Source of the DNA: Nitrosomonas ureae
Lineage (GTDB): Bacteria; Pseudomonadota; Gammaproteobacteria; Burkholderiales; Nitrosomonadaceae
Assembly: GCF_900206265.1 (NCBI RefSeq)
Contig: NZ_LT907782.1
Coordinates: forward strand, 1,302,001-1,366,000
DNA length: 64,000 nt
Direction of reading: 5' to 3'
Shown: positions 20,104 through 30,314 of the stretch, one piece after another
How the letters are laid out: every line of letters starts with the position of its first letter
Position numbering within the stretch: the stretch's first letter is position 1
Made by a program: the position numbers and the translations under genes
The notes under the pieces: model-generated
What the model was told of the DNA's origin: nothing
Databases searched by the model: none
The model's input: only the letters and a program-made list of their open reading frames with translations

Positions 20104-21663
20104 ATGAGTGTGAAAAATATGATGATTGCTGATCCGGTTTTGCTTACTGCAGAAATGCGCGCAATAGAGCATTTAACCACTCTGCTGCCTGAACCTCCCC
20201 GGTTAATGGAGAAAGCGGGATTAGCCGCAGCCCAAATCATCTGTGATCAACTGCACAAGAAAAGCCATCACATATTGGTACTCGCCGGTCCCGGCAATAA
20301 CGGTGGCGATGCCTTCGTTGTAGCACGTTATTTGAAAGAATGGGAAAATACCGTTACCGTGGTTTTCCACGGCGATCGTAATCGCGTTCCACCGGATGCC
20401 AAGCAAGCAATGCAAGCCTGGCTCGAAATCGGCGGTGAAATACTTGCTGACATACCCGACGGCAAGCAAGACTGGGATGCGGTAATTGATGGCATATTCG
20501 GCATTGGCCTGAATCTATCTCAAAGCCGACCCATCGATGGTAAATATCGAGAATGGGTGGATACCGTCAACCAAATGAATATTCCTATTGTAGCGTTGGA
20601 TATTCCTTCCGGGCTCGGCAGCGATGACGGCTGCATTTACGGTACGGCAATCCGCGCCACCCTCACCGTAACCTTTATTGGATTCAAACCGGGCCTGTTC
20701 ACGAACTTCGGACCGGAATGCTGCGGCACGATCGTTTTACGCGACCTGAATATCCTATTACCCTCACCCCCCGAACCACGTATCTGGCTGTTGAATCATA
20801 GGCTTGCGAATTCCCTTCTGCCACCGCCTCGCCCTCTCAACAGTCATAAAGGTTCATTCGGCAACGTGGCGATTCTCGGCGGTTCTACCGGTATGATAGG
20901 CGCTGCGCTGATGGCAGGTCGTTCTGCCTTGCATTTGGGCGCGGGACGCGTATATCTCGGCTTACTCGCAGAAAACGCACCGTCGGTCGATTTCTCCCAA
21001 CCGGAATTAATGCTACGCACTCCATCTGAGTTGTTCTCATTGAATTCATTAAGTTGCCTGGTGGTTGGCCCCGGTCTGGGACAATCCACGCAAGCATTGT
21101 TGTTACTGGAGACTGCCTTGCATAGTGAATTCACGCTGGTGTTGGACGCCGATGCCCTCAATCTGATTGCTTTATATCCTGATCTAGCCAGAAACCTCAG
21201 CCAGCGCAATATACCGACTATTTTGACCCCGCACCCTGCCGAAGCTGCGCGCCTTCTGCATATCGACACCGCCACCGTACAAAACGATCGAATGCATGCC
21301 GTGCATCAAATCTCGCGCAGTTTTAATTGTTATGTCGTACTGAAAGGCGCTGGCAGTATATGTTGTTTTCCGGATGGAAAACGTTATCTGAACACCAGCG
21401 GTAATCCTGGACTGAGTACTGCTGGCACCGGCGATGTATTAGCCGGAATTATTGGGGCATTGATCGTTCAAGGTTTAAATCCAGGCCAGGCACTACTGCT
21501 TGCTGTTTATTTGCATGGCGCTGCAGCAGACCACCTGCTGCAGAAAAATCATGGACCGGTGGGAATGGTTGCATCGGAGGTTATCGGTGTCGCCCGGCTG
21601 TTGCTAAATCAGTGGATCTACCAAAACGAGAATTCTTCAAACCCTTTACATGATTCCGTATGA
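20104..21663 (+). CDS. nnr: Bifunctional NAD(P)HX epimerase / ADP-dependent dehydratase
   Basis: This repair enzyme restores hydrated NADH and NADPH. The N-terminal YjeF_N epimerase half has AGPGNNGGDAFVVARYL and DGIFGIGL. The C-terminal ribokinase-like dehydratase half has HKGSFGNVAILGGSTGM and the catalytic NPGLSTAGTGDVLAGIIGAL. An open frame begins at 19996 but that would overlap the purL start by 37 bases. The family consensus begins just before LLTAEMRAIEHL, so an ATG at 20104 or the pair at 20119/20122 is better. That leaves a short shared promoter region between the divergent genes. The length then fits the usual 490-520 residues. Confidence 0.93.
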   Translation: MSVKNMMIADPVLLTAEMRAIEHLTTLLPEPPRLMEKAGLAAAQIICDQLHKKSHHILVLAGPGNNGGDAFVVARYLKEWENTVTVVFHGDRNRVPPDAKQAMQAWLEIGGEILADIPDGKQDWDAVIDGIFGIGLNLSQSRPIDGKYREWVDTVNQMNIPIVALDIPSGLGSDDGCIYGTAIRATLTVTFIGFKPGLFTNFGPECCGTIVLRDLNILLPSPPEPRIWLLNHRLANSLLPPPRPLNSHKGSFGNVAILGGSTGMIGAALMAGRSALHLGAGRVYLGLLAENAPSVDFSQPELMLRTPSELFSLNSLSCLVVGPGLGQSTQALLLLETALHSEFTLVLDADALNLIALYPDLARNLSQRNIPTILTPHPAEAARLLHIDTATVQNDRMHAVHQISRSFNCYVVLKGAGSICCFPDGKRYLNTSGNPGLSTAGTGDVLAGIIGALIVQGLNPGQALLLAVYLHGAAADHLLQKNHGPVGMVASEVIGVARLLLNQWIYQNENSSNPLHDSV

Positions 21664-21840
21664 AACATTAACAAACTTCGTCTTTCATTGGCGAATAACC
21701 CGGGCCATCTTCTCAGTTGAGGCAATCCAGGTGTGAGGCGATAAGAATAAAGAAACGGACAAAATAACACGCCACGGTGGTGCAGCATGTAATATTCGAA
21801 CTTATATTGGAGTCTTGGCGATTTGCGCCACCACACCGAA

Positions 21841-23748
21841 TCAAATGGCGTTAACCGGATTTAAATGACTTTTACAAATTTCGCCGGCTGACACAGCCTC
21901 CTCAGCTGCAACAATCTGATTCTTACCATTTCTCTTAGCAAAATATAACGCTTCGTCAGTACGTTTAAACAAGCTTTCCTGAGATTCCCCGGGCTGATAT
22001 TGGGCCACGCCGGCGCTAAATGTAATTAACAATCGATTGTTTCCATGCAAAAAGAATTTCTTGGTTAGATAGCGCCGTATCCTCGCAACTGTTGATATCG
22101 CCGCTTTTAACCCGGAATTAGGCAACAAAATTGCAAATTCCTCTCCACCATAACGTGATATCACATCATCCCGACGCACAGTTTCTTTGACCGCTTCAAC
22201 CAAGTATTTCAATGCATCATCACCCACATGATGTCCATGCGTATCGTTTAACTGCTTAAAATTATCAATATCCAACAGAGCAAAACAAAGTGTTCCCTGA
22301 CTGCGAGCCAATTGTGTAATCTCGCGTTCGAATGCCTTATCAAATCCTCGTCGATTAAGTGCACCCGTCAGATGATCTTCTTGCACTTGTTCGCTCATTT
22401 CCTGCAATTGCGTTTCTAGCTGATTGATTTGATTTTGTGCTTCATTAATTTCTGCACGCGCAAATACCAAGTCATTGCGATATTTCAGCACATTATTCTG
22501 CACTTTCTGGGTATCTTGCATTATATCTGCAAGCAGCTGATTTATATCTTCAATATTATTGATATGATTGATTCTTTCGGAGTAGTATTCCAATTTTTCA
22601 TGATATCCGCCTGTAGCATCTGAAAGTTCCTCAAGATTGGAAATTAGGGAAGTTACCATTTGCCGCATAGTTTCCCTGGCTTTGCCCAGGCTTTGTTTTA
22701 CTTTGATCTGCCTTTGTATTATTTTTCCAAGCGAAAATTCAGCTTGCGCTATTATCTGCATATCCAGTGGCCTAGACATAGCTTTCTTTAATTTGGAAAC
22801 CTGTAATTTAATCCACTGATCTTCCGACAACAATTCGCTTGTGCTATCCATCAGCATACTTAATAATTTAAGCAAACCTTGTTGTATGTTCGATTTGTCC
22901 TCATTACCCAATTCCAACTTGACACAGAATCTCTGAAAGCTCGCCATGAATTGTTCCATTCCCAGCTTACTTTGAATTTTTTTAACCTGCTTACCCAGAG
23001 ATCTGGCCTCGCCCGCCAGAATTTTATCTTCAATCTGATTAGCAATAACTTGCTCCAGAATCTGCGCCAGCAATTCCAGCAATTGGTCTGTATAACCGCT
23101 GATTTGATATTCTTGTGCCAGAATATCTTCTTTGGGTTCAGATTGTTGCTTAAAAGAGTTTGCATCTGATACCGATATCGATATGTTTTCTATACTCTCT
23201 TCAGACTCTTGAGAAACAGAATTCGAACCTTTCCATGACTGAACCAATGCCATTAATTTGCTGTAAGCAAGTTCAGGATCATCAGAAAATTCATCCAATA
23301 CATATTTTAATTCTTTTCTTTTATTTACATTCTCAGAAAAATTTTCCGAATCAACGAGATCATCGAATAAGCTGTCAATAATTTTTACCCAGGATGCTCC
23401 TGGTATGGATTTTGCAGTTTCAATCGGTGGAACAGTCTTATTAGAAGCCGTTACGGTTGCAACAAATTTTACCAATACAGATTTAAAATCAGACCAACTC
23501 TTATCTTTCACGGCCTGTTCTAGGTTATTGGCACAGTTGAGTAAAGGCGGTGTATGACGCGGAAATTCTTTTGCCAGTTCCATTAGTAATTTTGCCGTAA
23601 CAGCACAAACCTGACTATCTGGATTACCTGCTATTTGGTTGTACAGCTTAAAATAACTTTCAGGAGTAGGTTGTATTTTGAGTATAGCAAGCTGCTTTAA
23701 TGTCTCCCGTGCAATCACGGATGGGCTAGCATTAGCAAACTGATTCAT
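21841..23748 (-). CDS. Diguanylate cyclase (GGDEF domain), cytosolic
   Basis: The C-terminal domain makes c-di-GMP from two GTP. The active-site motif is GGEEF at residues 534-538. An inhibitory I-site RxxD (Arg525, Asp528) lies exactly five residues before it, so product feedback is expected. DHLTGALNRRGF, typical of the domain start, is present. The N-terminal 440 residues have no signal peptide or membrane segment. They contain long helical, probably coiled-coil stretches (QNNVLKYRNDLVFARAEINE and following) that could dimerise the enzyme. The input signal is unknown. It is a single gene, followed by the nnr stop on the opposite strand. Confidence 0.92.
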   Translation of the reverse strand: MNQFANASPSVIARETLKQLAILKIQPTPESYFKLYNQIAGNPDSQVCAVTAKLLMELAKEFPRHTPPLLNCANNLEQAVKDKSWSDFKSVLVKFVATVTASNKTVPPIETAKSIPGASWVKIIDSLFDDLVDSENFSENVNKRKELKYVLDEFSDDPELAYSKLMALVQSWKGSNSVSQESEESIENISISVSDANSFKQQSEPKEDILAQEYQISGYTDQLLELLAQILEQVIANQIEDKILAGEARSLGKQVKKIQSKLGMEQFMASFQRFCVKLELGNEDKSNIQQGLLKLLSMLMDSTSELLSEDQWIKLQVSKLKKAMSRPLDMQIIAQAEFSLGKIIQRQIKVKQSLGKARETMRQMVTSLISNLEELSDATGGYHEKLEYYSERINHINNIEDINQLLADIMQDTQKVQNNVLKYRNDLVFARAEINEAQNQINQLETQLQEMSEQVQEDHLTGALNRRGFDKAFEREITQLARSQGTLCFALLDIDNFKQLNDTHGHHVGDDALKYLVEAVKETVRRDDVISRYGGEEFAILLPNSGLKAAISTVARIRRYLTKKFFLHGNNRLLITFSAGVAQYQPGESQESLFKRTDEALYFAKRNGKNQIVAAEEAVSAGEICKSHLNPVNAI

Positions 23749-24351
23749 ATAATCGCCCCCTACGATTACCGGACAAAAACTTTAGCGATACAAATATCAG
23801 CAATAACATAATCTTAATGATCTCAAATTGATTATCAACAATAAACATCAAGCTTGTCACCCTATTACTCACAGCCATTTGATTCTTAGATGCTAGAAAC
23901 CTATAGTAAACTCACCTCGTGAATTTATGATTACGGAATTTTGAGAGTTCCATTGATACTTAATCTTACAAATCAATTTCATCGTGGATAACCATCTGAA
24001 AATTATTTGCTGAACCGCAACAATCGAAAAATCATCCCCCCCCTCACTTTAATTTATTTTGCATTATAAGATATTCATATGACAGCAAGTAGGAAAAACT
24101 AACGGTATTTACGGCCGCATTTCCCAACAAGTAAATATAAGTATCAATAAATAAATGTTTTTTCTTATAGTATATAATTATTCTTTCACACCAAATTCAA
24201 ACAACCCCTCAACTCTTCCTACATACACTTATTCCTTGTGCTTTCAGCCGAATAATTCCAAACTGCCTGATCAATCAAATATAATCTTCTTCCAATACTG
24301 GAATTAGAATAAAACCTGAAGCGGATAATTCTTGTATTTCTGTGGATGGAA
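23749..24351. other. Intergenic, AT-rich
   Basis: Between the diguanylate cyclase and the RNase T2 gene I see no coding frame of recognisable type, tRNA or hairpin with a U-tract. It should hold the cyclase promoter at its left end. The small minus-strand open frame at 24219-24416 overlaps the RNase gene end and looks spurious. Confidence 0.4.
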
Positions 24352-25368
24352 TTACTGTCCAATACGATCAACCCGGAACGTTTCTCCGCAATTGGATTTT
24401 TCCTGAACTGGCGCATTCATGATCAATTTTTCAAGATCAGCACCTGCAATTAAATTACCCGACAGACTCAACTGAATCTCCACCATCATTCCTTGCTGAT
24501 TGCAATTCAGTTTAATTCGATCTCTAGCAGCGGAACCCAGTACCGCCTCCAAGCGATTAAGAAAATCTTCCGTGCGTACCTGCTGGTTAATTCTGCGATT
24601 CATAAAATAAGCCATACCGGAATCATTAAACTGTCGCGCCAAATCAGCAGATAGATCAAAAAATTCACTTATCGACCAGTTTTCCTGACAACTGCCATGT
24701 TTGTGCCACTCATGCCGCTCAAGGCAGGAACCAGCTATCACGCTGGGCATTACTTCTGCCAACGATGCTTGAGAAGCGGTATCCAATTGAATTGCCGGAT
24801 AATCACAAAATTCATCTTTCTTCTTTTTTACAGTACCGCAGAATGCATAATTTTTATTGCAGTTTTTTTTGTTCGGCCACAAACCATGCAATGCAAAATG
24901 TTTGGCGTGATATGCATTCGGATCAGTTATTTCACATTCCGGCTTATCCGGTTTAGTCTCACAGAAGGCAGGCTGCCATGATAATGCCAGCACATAACTA
25001 TCCGCTTGACCTGCAGTATTGCAGTTGTTATCACTTTCACCACTTTCATTATCTCCCGTGTCTTTGCCTGTTATCTGGGCCTGACCGCAGGCCGCACTTA
25101 CCCACCGCGCTTCAGGATTCACCCCTGGCAGAACAATCCGATACCAGGCCGGAGGGTTTGGTTTGGTAACCTCGATAATATCGTACCGGTTACCCGTCAG
25201 AATTTGTGCATTACCCGGATTGGTTAATTTATTTTTTGATACAAAGGCCGGACAGGACTGCTGTGCGGAGAAAATTCCGCGCACTTTATCCGCACATGCG
25301 GGATGAGCAAACAAGATCGTCAGTCCGGTCAGAAAAATTAGAAAAACGCTATTTTTACGAAATTCCAT
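24352..25368 (-). CDS. Secreted RNase T2 family ribonuclease
   Basis: This is an endoribonuclease of the RNase I/T2 family, predicted periplasmic. The signal peptide is FLIFLTGLTILFAHPACA. Both catalytic segments are intact: CAS I FALHGLWP with His161, and CAS II HEWHKHG with His219, Glu220, Lys223 and His224. At 338 residues it is longer than E. coli RNase I because about 100 residues precede the nuclease. Residues 32-95 (GNRYDIIEVTK, ARWVSAACG) resemble an SH3b-like domain, followed by a Gly/Asp/Asn-rich linker. Many cysteines suggest disulfides. It stands alone; the upstream operon ends 100 bases away. Confidence 0.9.
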   Translation of the reverse strand: MEFRKNSVFLIFLTGLTILFAHPACADKVRGIFSAQQSCPAFVSKNKLTNPGNAQILTGNRYDIIEVTKPNPPAWYRIVLPGVNPEARWVSAACGQAQITGKDTGDNESGESDNNCNTAGQADSYVLALSWQPAFCETKPDKPECEITDPNAYHAKHFALHGLWPNKKNCNKNYAFCGTVKKKKDEFCDYPAIQLDTASQASLAEVMPSVIAGSCLERHEWHKHGSCQENWSISEFFDLSADLARQFNDSGMAYFMNRRINQQVRTEDFLNRLEAVLGSAARDRIKLNCNQQGMMVEIQLSLSGNLIAGADLEKLIMNAPVQEKSNCGETFRVDRIGQ

Positions 25369-25468
25369 GCTGATCCTGCTCCATTACTCTGCCACTATTG
25401 AAATAACTGTCTGTCAATAACCTATTGATATTTCTACCGTAGTAAGCCGAATCCTACTAAGCTACCGT

Positions 25469-26695
25469 TTATTTCACCAAGAACTGATTTGCAGGTGCTG
25501 GTTTTCCTATGTAATAGCCCTGAGCATAATCAATATCCATTTTCTCTATTAATAATAATATTTCTGCACTTTCGACAAATTCCGCTGTAATTTTCTTGCC
25601 AAAACCCCTCGCAACACTACAAAGTGCATTCACCAGAATAAGATCATCGCTGTTTTCGGATAAGTTACGTATAAATGACCCATCAATTTTTACCACATCC
25701 ACCGGTAATTCTCGCAAATAATAAAATGATGAGAAACCAACACCAAAGTCATCCAGCACAAAACCGCAACCCAACTCTTTAATCTCCACCATTAATCCGC
25801 GTGCTCCGGGCAAGTCTTCCAGGGCCGCAGTTTCGGTGATTTCAAACATCACACATGCTGGATCCATCTGATGTAGTGCCAATTCCGCCTTGAGAATGGG
25901 CAATAATTCCGGATCATTGAAAGCATGCGCAGATAAATTGATCGAGAAATTAACTTGAAACCCAGCTTGGTAAATTTCGGCTACTTGCGCTATAGCCTTG
26001 CGCAGCACCATATGATCAATTGCATGGATTAGCCCGGTATGCTCTGCAGCGGGGATAAAATCTGCCGGCGATAACACCGTGCCATCGATATCCTGCATGC
26101 GCAACAATACTTCATAATGTGAAATTTTTTTCGATTTAACGTGCATAATCGGCTGCAAATACAATATGAAGTTATCATGTAAATGCGAATACTCGATTTT
26201 TTCCTTCCAATATACCAGTGTATGAATACGTTCGCGGCTGCGGTCCTTATCCGAGAACAGATACCAAGCGTTCCGTCCCATTGCTTTTGCCTGATACATG
26301 GCGAGATCAGCAGCTGCCAGCAAATCATGGATGTTGGCACCGTGTTCGGGAAATAAGGCAATCCCGATACTGGCTGAAATTTTGTGAGTACGGTTATTGA
26401 TCGTCAATTGTGCCAGACCCAGTTGATCCAGCACCTTCTTGGCCACGCCTATCGCTCCGTTGGCATTAATTTCCGGCAAAATGATCGCAAATTCATCCCC
26501 CCCCGAGACGGCCGGTAATATCATCCGCTCGAATGTTTTGCGCCAGCATACTCGAAACCATTTTAAGCAATGTGTCGCCGGCTTGGTGCCCGCTGGTATC
26601 GTTGATATACTTAAAGCGATCCAGGTCAAAAAATAACAGAGCACCCGGGTGGTTATACCGCTCCGCGCGGCTAAGTACCTGCTCCAGTTCCTCAC
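25469..26695 (-). pseudogene. GGDEF-EAL sensor, C-terminal part after frameshift
   Basis: In frame from about 26505 downward this part encodes SGGDEFAIILPE, the rest of a GGDEF domain, and a full EAL domain. Phosphodiesterase residues look complete: EVLLR (EAL variant), FSINLSA, FEITETAAL, VLDDFGVGFSSF, VVKIDGSFIR, AEFVES and YAQGYYIGKP. The first 60 or so residues of the open frame are an out-of-frame reading of the GGDEF domain and have no meaning. The true gene begins at 28370; a G8 tract at 26497-26504, where the GGDEF codons need G7, separates the two frames. The EAL part could be expressed only by slippage, reversion or internal initiation. Confidence 0.85.
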
Positions 26696-28370
26696 TAAAA
26701 CGGCGCCGGTTAAACAAATTAGTCAACGGATCATGATCAGCCAGCCAAGCTAAATGTCCTTCAACCCGTTTATACTCGGTGACATCCAGACCGACTGATA
26801 AAATTGATGGCTCACCAGGAGATTTCCAGGATAAATGCGAGTGCAACCAAGCGACATGACGCGTTGTTCCATCCTTACAATGCGTTATAGCCTCATGACG
26901 CAATTGCATTCTCTGTCCGGTATGAATTTCTTTAATGTGAAAAAGCAGATCGTGTGATTCATAATCAGGAATCAAAATATCCAGAAAAGATTTGCCATAC
27001 AATTCACTTTCCGAATAACGCGTCAACATTTCTCCATAAGCGTTTAATGACATAATTTCGCCGTTAGAATCCTGCGTTAACACGATTGCCTGTGCCGTAT
27101 CCAGCAAATTCTTCACAAAATCCCTTTCTTTACTGAGCTCATTCTTTTGTTCAATCAGCATTTCAGTCCGGCTTGATACTTCCTGTTCCAGCTTTTCCAA
27201 CTGTAGCGACAAAGATACGGCTGCTTCCGAAAGCGTATCGACCTCATCTCTAAAACGTTGTACGCGCCCTGTAGAAACCAAAGACAAGCGGAATTTCTCA
27301 AACTGCCCATTAGCAAGGAGTGGAAGCACAAACACCACATCTTTTAGCTTTGCCAGCAGTCGGGTAAAAATAAGAAACAACAAAATCTCAGAGCAAATTA
27401 GCCCCAGCAAACCGATTAATGCAATTTTCCAGATAGAATCATAAATATTATTTACTGCGGCCGTAACATCCGTGATAATGACCAAATAGGCTTTATCCGG
27501 CTCATATGAATTGAGCGGGAATATTTTTAATTGAAAATGCTGATCATTCCAGCGAACTTGAATTCCATCGCTCAACGCAGACATATCCGTATGGTTCTGA
27601 GCCGCTTTATTGAGAATTTCAAGATTTCTTTCTTTGCTGGTTAGGGCTGAAATATAGATATCCCAATGCCAGAAATCAGAATCGCCTTGTTTCAGATTAT
27701 CCTGCTCTTTGATCAACAAGCCCATATCGGCGCCGGAGAGTCGCTTAAATGCCAAAAACACATCCGCTAGGGAAATTCCCATAACCACGACACCCACCTT
27801 CTTTCCTTCTACCAGTAGAGGCGCAACAATGTATTGGATGCAACTTTCCCGGCACAGTAGGGGGTTGATCGGCCGTTCGGACTGATTAACCTGACGCACC
27901 CAATTTGACAGTAAAATACTGTCATCTATATTGGTAGCCAAACTGTCCCAACTGGCACTCAATTGATTCGAGGGATTATAGAAATGAATAAATTCAACAC
28001 TATTATGAAATTGCAACAGTGCCCAATGCGAATCAAAAACATTACTGATCGCTTCTTCATCATTCATCAGCAAGGGTTTTTTCATACCGTCCAGGAACGG
28101 AATCATTTCAGCCAGCTGATATAAATTCTGCGAAGTGTTCTGGATGAGGCTATTAACTTCTCTGGAATAACGGCGGTAATTATCTTCTCGTTGATTGTCA
28201 AAATTAGCCATTAAACCCAGATAGCTAACAAAACAAAACAGCATTACAACGGCCAGCAATATCAAACTGCTGCTTAATGAAATTTTCCATCTCAGACTGC
28301 GGAATCTACGGCTCTTATGATTCGGAGCAATAGGTGCTTTCTCCAATTTAACCTCGGAACTAGTTCCCAT
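26493..28370 (-). pseudogene. GGDEF-EAL sensor, N-terminal part before frameshift
   Basis: This is the sensor half of a membrane c-di-GMP enzyme. A first membrane helix lies at about residues 31-54, followed by a periplasmic sensor of about 260 residues. A second helix is near 313-340 (IALIGLLGLICSEILLFLIF). A HAMP/coiled-coil region, a PAS domain (about 425-540, with YSESELYGKSFLDI) and the start of a GGDEF domain (DPLTNLFNRRRF) follow. The frame ends as ITGRLGGG-stop exactly in the active-site motif, where seven G would give LGGDEF and eight are present. It begins 11 bases after the outer-membrane barrel gene in the same operon. Confidence 0.88.
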
Positions 28371-28381
28371 CAGAAACCTGC

Positions 28382-29830
28382 CTAAAAGCGATAAGAGGCC
28401 TGTATTGCGTAAAGATGCCAGTGTTGATCAGTATCAAATGGTCGCCCCGTTTTTAGATCAATTGGATTATCTAAACCTGATAACCATGCCGTTCCGTTCA
28501 CATAATGATATTCAGCTCGCAACATGAACGCTGGCGTAACATTCCACCGTAAACCCACCGTGATATCTTTGGCAAAGCGAGTATGCCCCAAACCATTCCG
28601 CCCTACAGGATTTTGAGCAACCCAATCACTTCCATTGCGATCCGAGCGATCAGTAAATAGCGCATCATACCGCAAAATACCTTCCCATTTTGGAGTAAAA
28701 CGGTATTCCCCCTGGAAGTAATAACTCTCACCAACGAAATGTAATCCATTGAGGTTTCGGTTCTGAAAATTATTATCGTACTGGAAAGGACGTATGGCAT
28801 ATTCAGACGTCAATGTCCAGCGCTCTGCATTATATTGCGCAGAAAAAAACAGAGGGGTAAATTCTAGTCCTCCAGGCCCTAACTCCCGCGGATTGAGCGA
28901 AGAAATCGGATTTCTTGGATCATAAGATGTATTCAGCCATATCCCACTGATACCCAGGCGAAGTCGCTTATCATTCGTTTCAAAAATTCCACGCCCTATA
29001 TACGAAACTTCCCGATTCAAACTTCCGTCCCGCACTAACCCAAGCAATGAACTTTCAGTATCCCTGTTATCCACAACCGGCAGCGTCACCCCGAATTGGG
29101 CGGAAAATGTACCCCAATCAAATACCGCCGCATCGCCGTAAACTTGCACAGAATCACTTGAAAGCCCCAAATTTCGGGTGCGATCAAAATATATCGACTG
29201 TGGCAATAGAATGCTGGGACGCGTAAACGCCACGTCCCGGGTTTCATTGTAAAAACCGAAGGGATTCTTCAATCGACCCACTCGAATACCAAATTGATTT
29301 GCTTCATGAGAATACACCTGATAATCCAAGATGGCGTAATCCAGGCGTGGCATACCTGAATTTCCCTCTCCGGCGCGACGTGACAATACCTGAGCCGATA
29401 ACTGCAATCTCGGGAGGGGTCTTACCGAAGCATTAAGCCCTGCTTCTGTAAGACCGAAGCTACCCCCGTTATCGCTATTTCCAAAAACATTATTATCGGA
29501 AGTCGTAATATAGGCCTGACTGACGAAACCATGAATCTGCAAATCTCCCGGACGGTCTGTTGAACGCAACCATTGCATTGCAGTGCCTACCAATCCAGGC
29601 TTCTCCGTAACGCGACTAACCTCAGTTTCGTTAATCTGAGCAAGTAAATCCGTGCTTGGCAGTTTTTTATTGAGCGGTTTGATCAATTCAGATTGTTTGT
29701 GCGATGGAAGCTCCTGAGCCTGCACAGAAATATTTCCCACCACAAATAACAAAATAATCCCCCTGGCAATCCATTGTGAAGGATTGACAAAGCAACTATT
29801 TAATCTGGAGCACGTTAACATTTTCATCAA
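28382..29830 (-). CDS. Outer-membrane beta-barrel protein (porin-like)
   Basis: This is a predicted outer-membrane barrel with a signal peptide (GIILLFVVGNISVQAQ) behind a basic N-terminus. Its many alternating amphipathic strands end with aromatic residues, and the C-terminus is LYAIQASYRF, ending in Phe as expected for BAM recognition. LQIHGFVSQAYITTSDNNVF and RVGRLKNPFGFYNETRDVAF resemble large-substrate porins. No plug or TonB box is seen. The start codon lies inside the end of the PstS-like gene (35-base overlap), so the two are translationally linked, and the GGDEF-EAL sensor follows after 11 bases. The transported compound is unknown. Confidence 0.8.
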   Translation of the reverse strand: MMKMLTCSRLNSCFVNPSQWIARGIILLFVVGNISVQAQELPSHKQSELIKPLNKKLPSTDLLAQINETEVSRVTEKPGLVGTAMQWLRSTDRPGDLQIHGFVSQAYITTSDNNVFGNSDNGGSFGLTEAGLNASVRPLPRLQLSAQVLSRRAGEGNSGMPRLDYAILDYQVYSHEANQFGIRVGRLKNPFGFYNETRDVAFTRPSILLPQSIYFDRTRNLGLSSDSVQVYGDAAVFDWGTFSAQFGVTLPVVDNRDTESSLLGLVRDGSLNREVSYIGRGIFETNDKRLRLGISGIWLNTSYDPRNPISSLNPRELGPGGLEFTPLFFSAQYNAERWTLTSEYAIRPFQYDNNFQNRNLNGLHFVGESYYFQGEYRFTPKWEGILRYDALFTDRSDRNGSDWVAQNPVGRNGLGHTRFAKDITVGLRWNVTPAFMLRAEYHYVNGTAWLSGLDNPIDLKTGRPFDTDQHWHLYAIQASYRF

Positions 29831-30281
29831 TATTGGCTCTCCACAAATAACCTATCGCTCCTGGGGTATTAGCAACCTTGTCGCGCATTTCTTCTATTGA
29901 ATTAACTCTAATAGGCGCTTGACCTGTGCCCGAAAATACTAAGCGATCCCAGGTAGACCTTAACTGATAAGGAAATACGTTCAATTTTTCCTTCGAGACC
30001 GCCTTATGTAACTTATCCTCATCGGATAATACAAATACCCGAATCTTGGTTCCATCCGGCCAGGTTTTCAGACTCATGCTAAAAATGGAGCGTAATGAAT
30101 TGACCGTAAGCGCGGTTTCGCTAACATTCGGATTAGTCACAATCTCATAGTGATCATTTGCCCTGACATCTGCCTTAACACCCAAAAAACAGATAAATAG
30201 CGCAAACCCAAAGTATGATCTGGCTCTTGACAAACAGTAGAGTAATATTCGAATTTCTATTGAGAAATGAAATAAATTCAA
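29796..30281 (-). CDS. Short PstS-like periplasmic protein
   Basis: This 161-residue protein has a signal segment (YFGFALFICFLGVKADVRA). Its single domain resembles one lobe of PstS-type phosphate-binding proteins: YEIVTNPNVSE, LRSIFSMSLKTWPDGTKIRVF, LRSTWDRLVFSGTGQAP and TPGAIGYLW. It is too short for a full two-lobed transporter protein, and no permease or ATPase is nearby, so a ligand-sensing or adaptor role is more likely than uptake. It lies 33 bases after the acyltransferase gene and overlaps the barrel gene. Together with the GGDEF-EAL sensor this suggests a periplasmic signal chain; that role is an inference. Confidence 0.75.
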   Translation of the reverse strand: MNLFHFSIEIRILLYCLSRARSYFGFALFICFLGVKADVRANDHYEIVTNPNVSETALTVNSLRSIFSMSLKTWPDGTKIRVFVLSDEDKLHKAVSKEKLNVFPYQLRSTWDRLVFSGTGQAPIRVNSIEEMRDKVANTPGAIGYLWRANIDENVNVLQIK

Positions 30282-30314
30282 GAAGCAAGCCCCTGATTCA
30301 AGGCAGATATTGCA

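Noticed and set aside
25469-28370. Two separate genes, a PAS sensor and a GGDEF-EAL protein
   Set aside because: The second open frame begins with an out-of-frame reading of the GGDEF domain, and one G in a G8 run accounts for the split.
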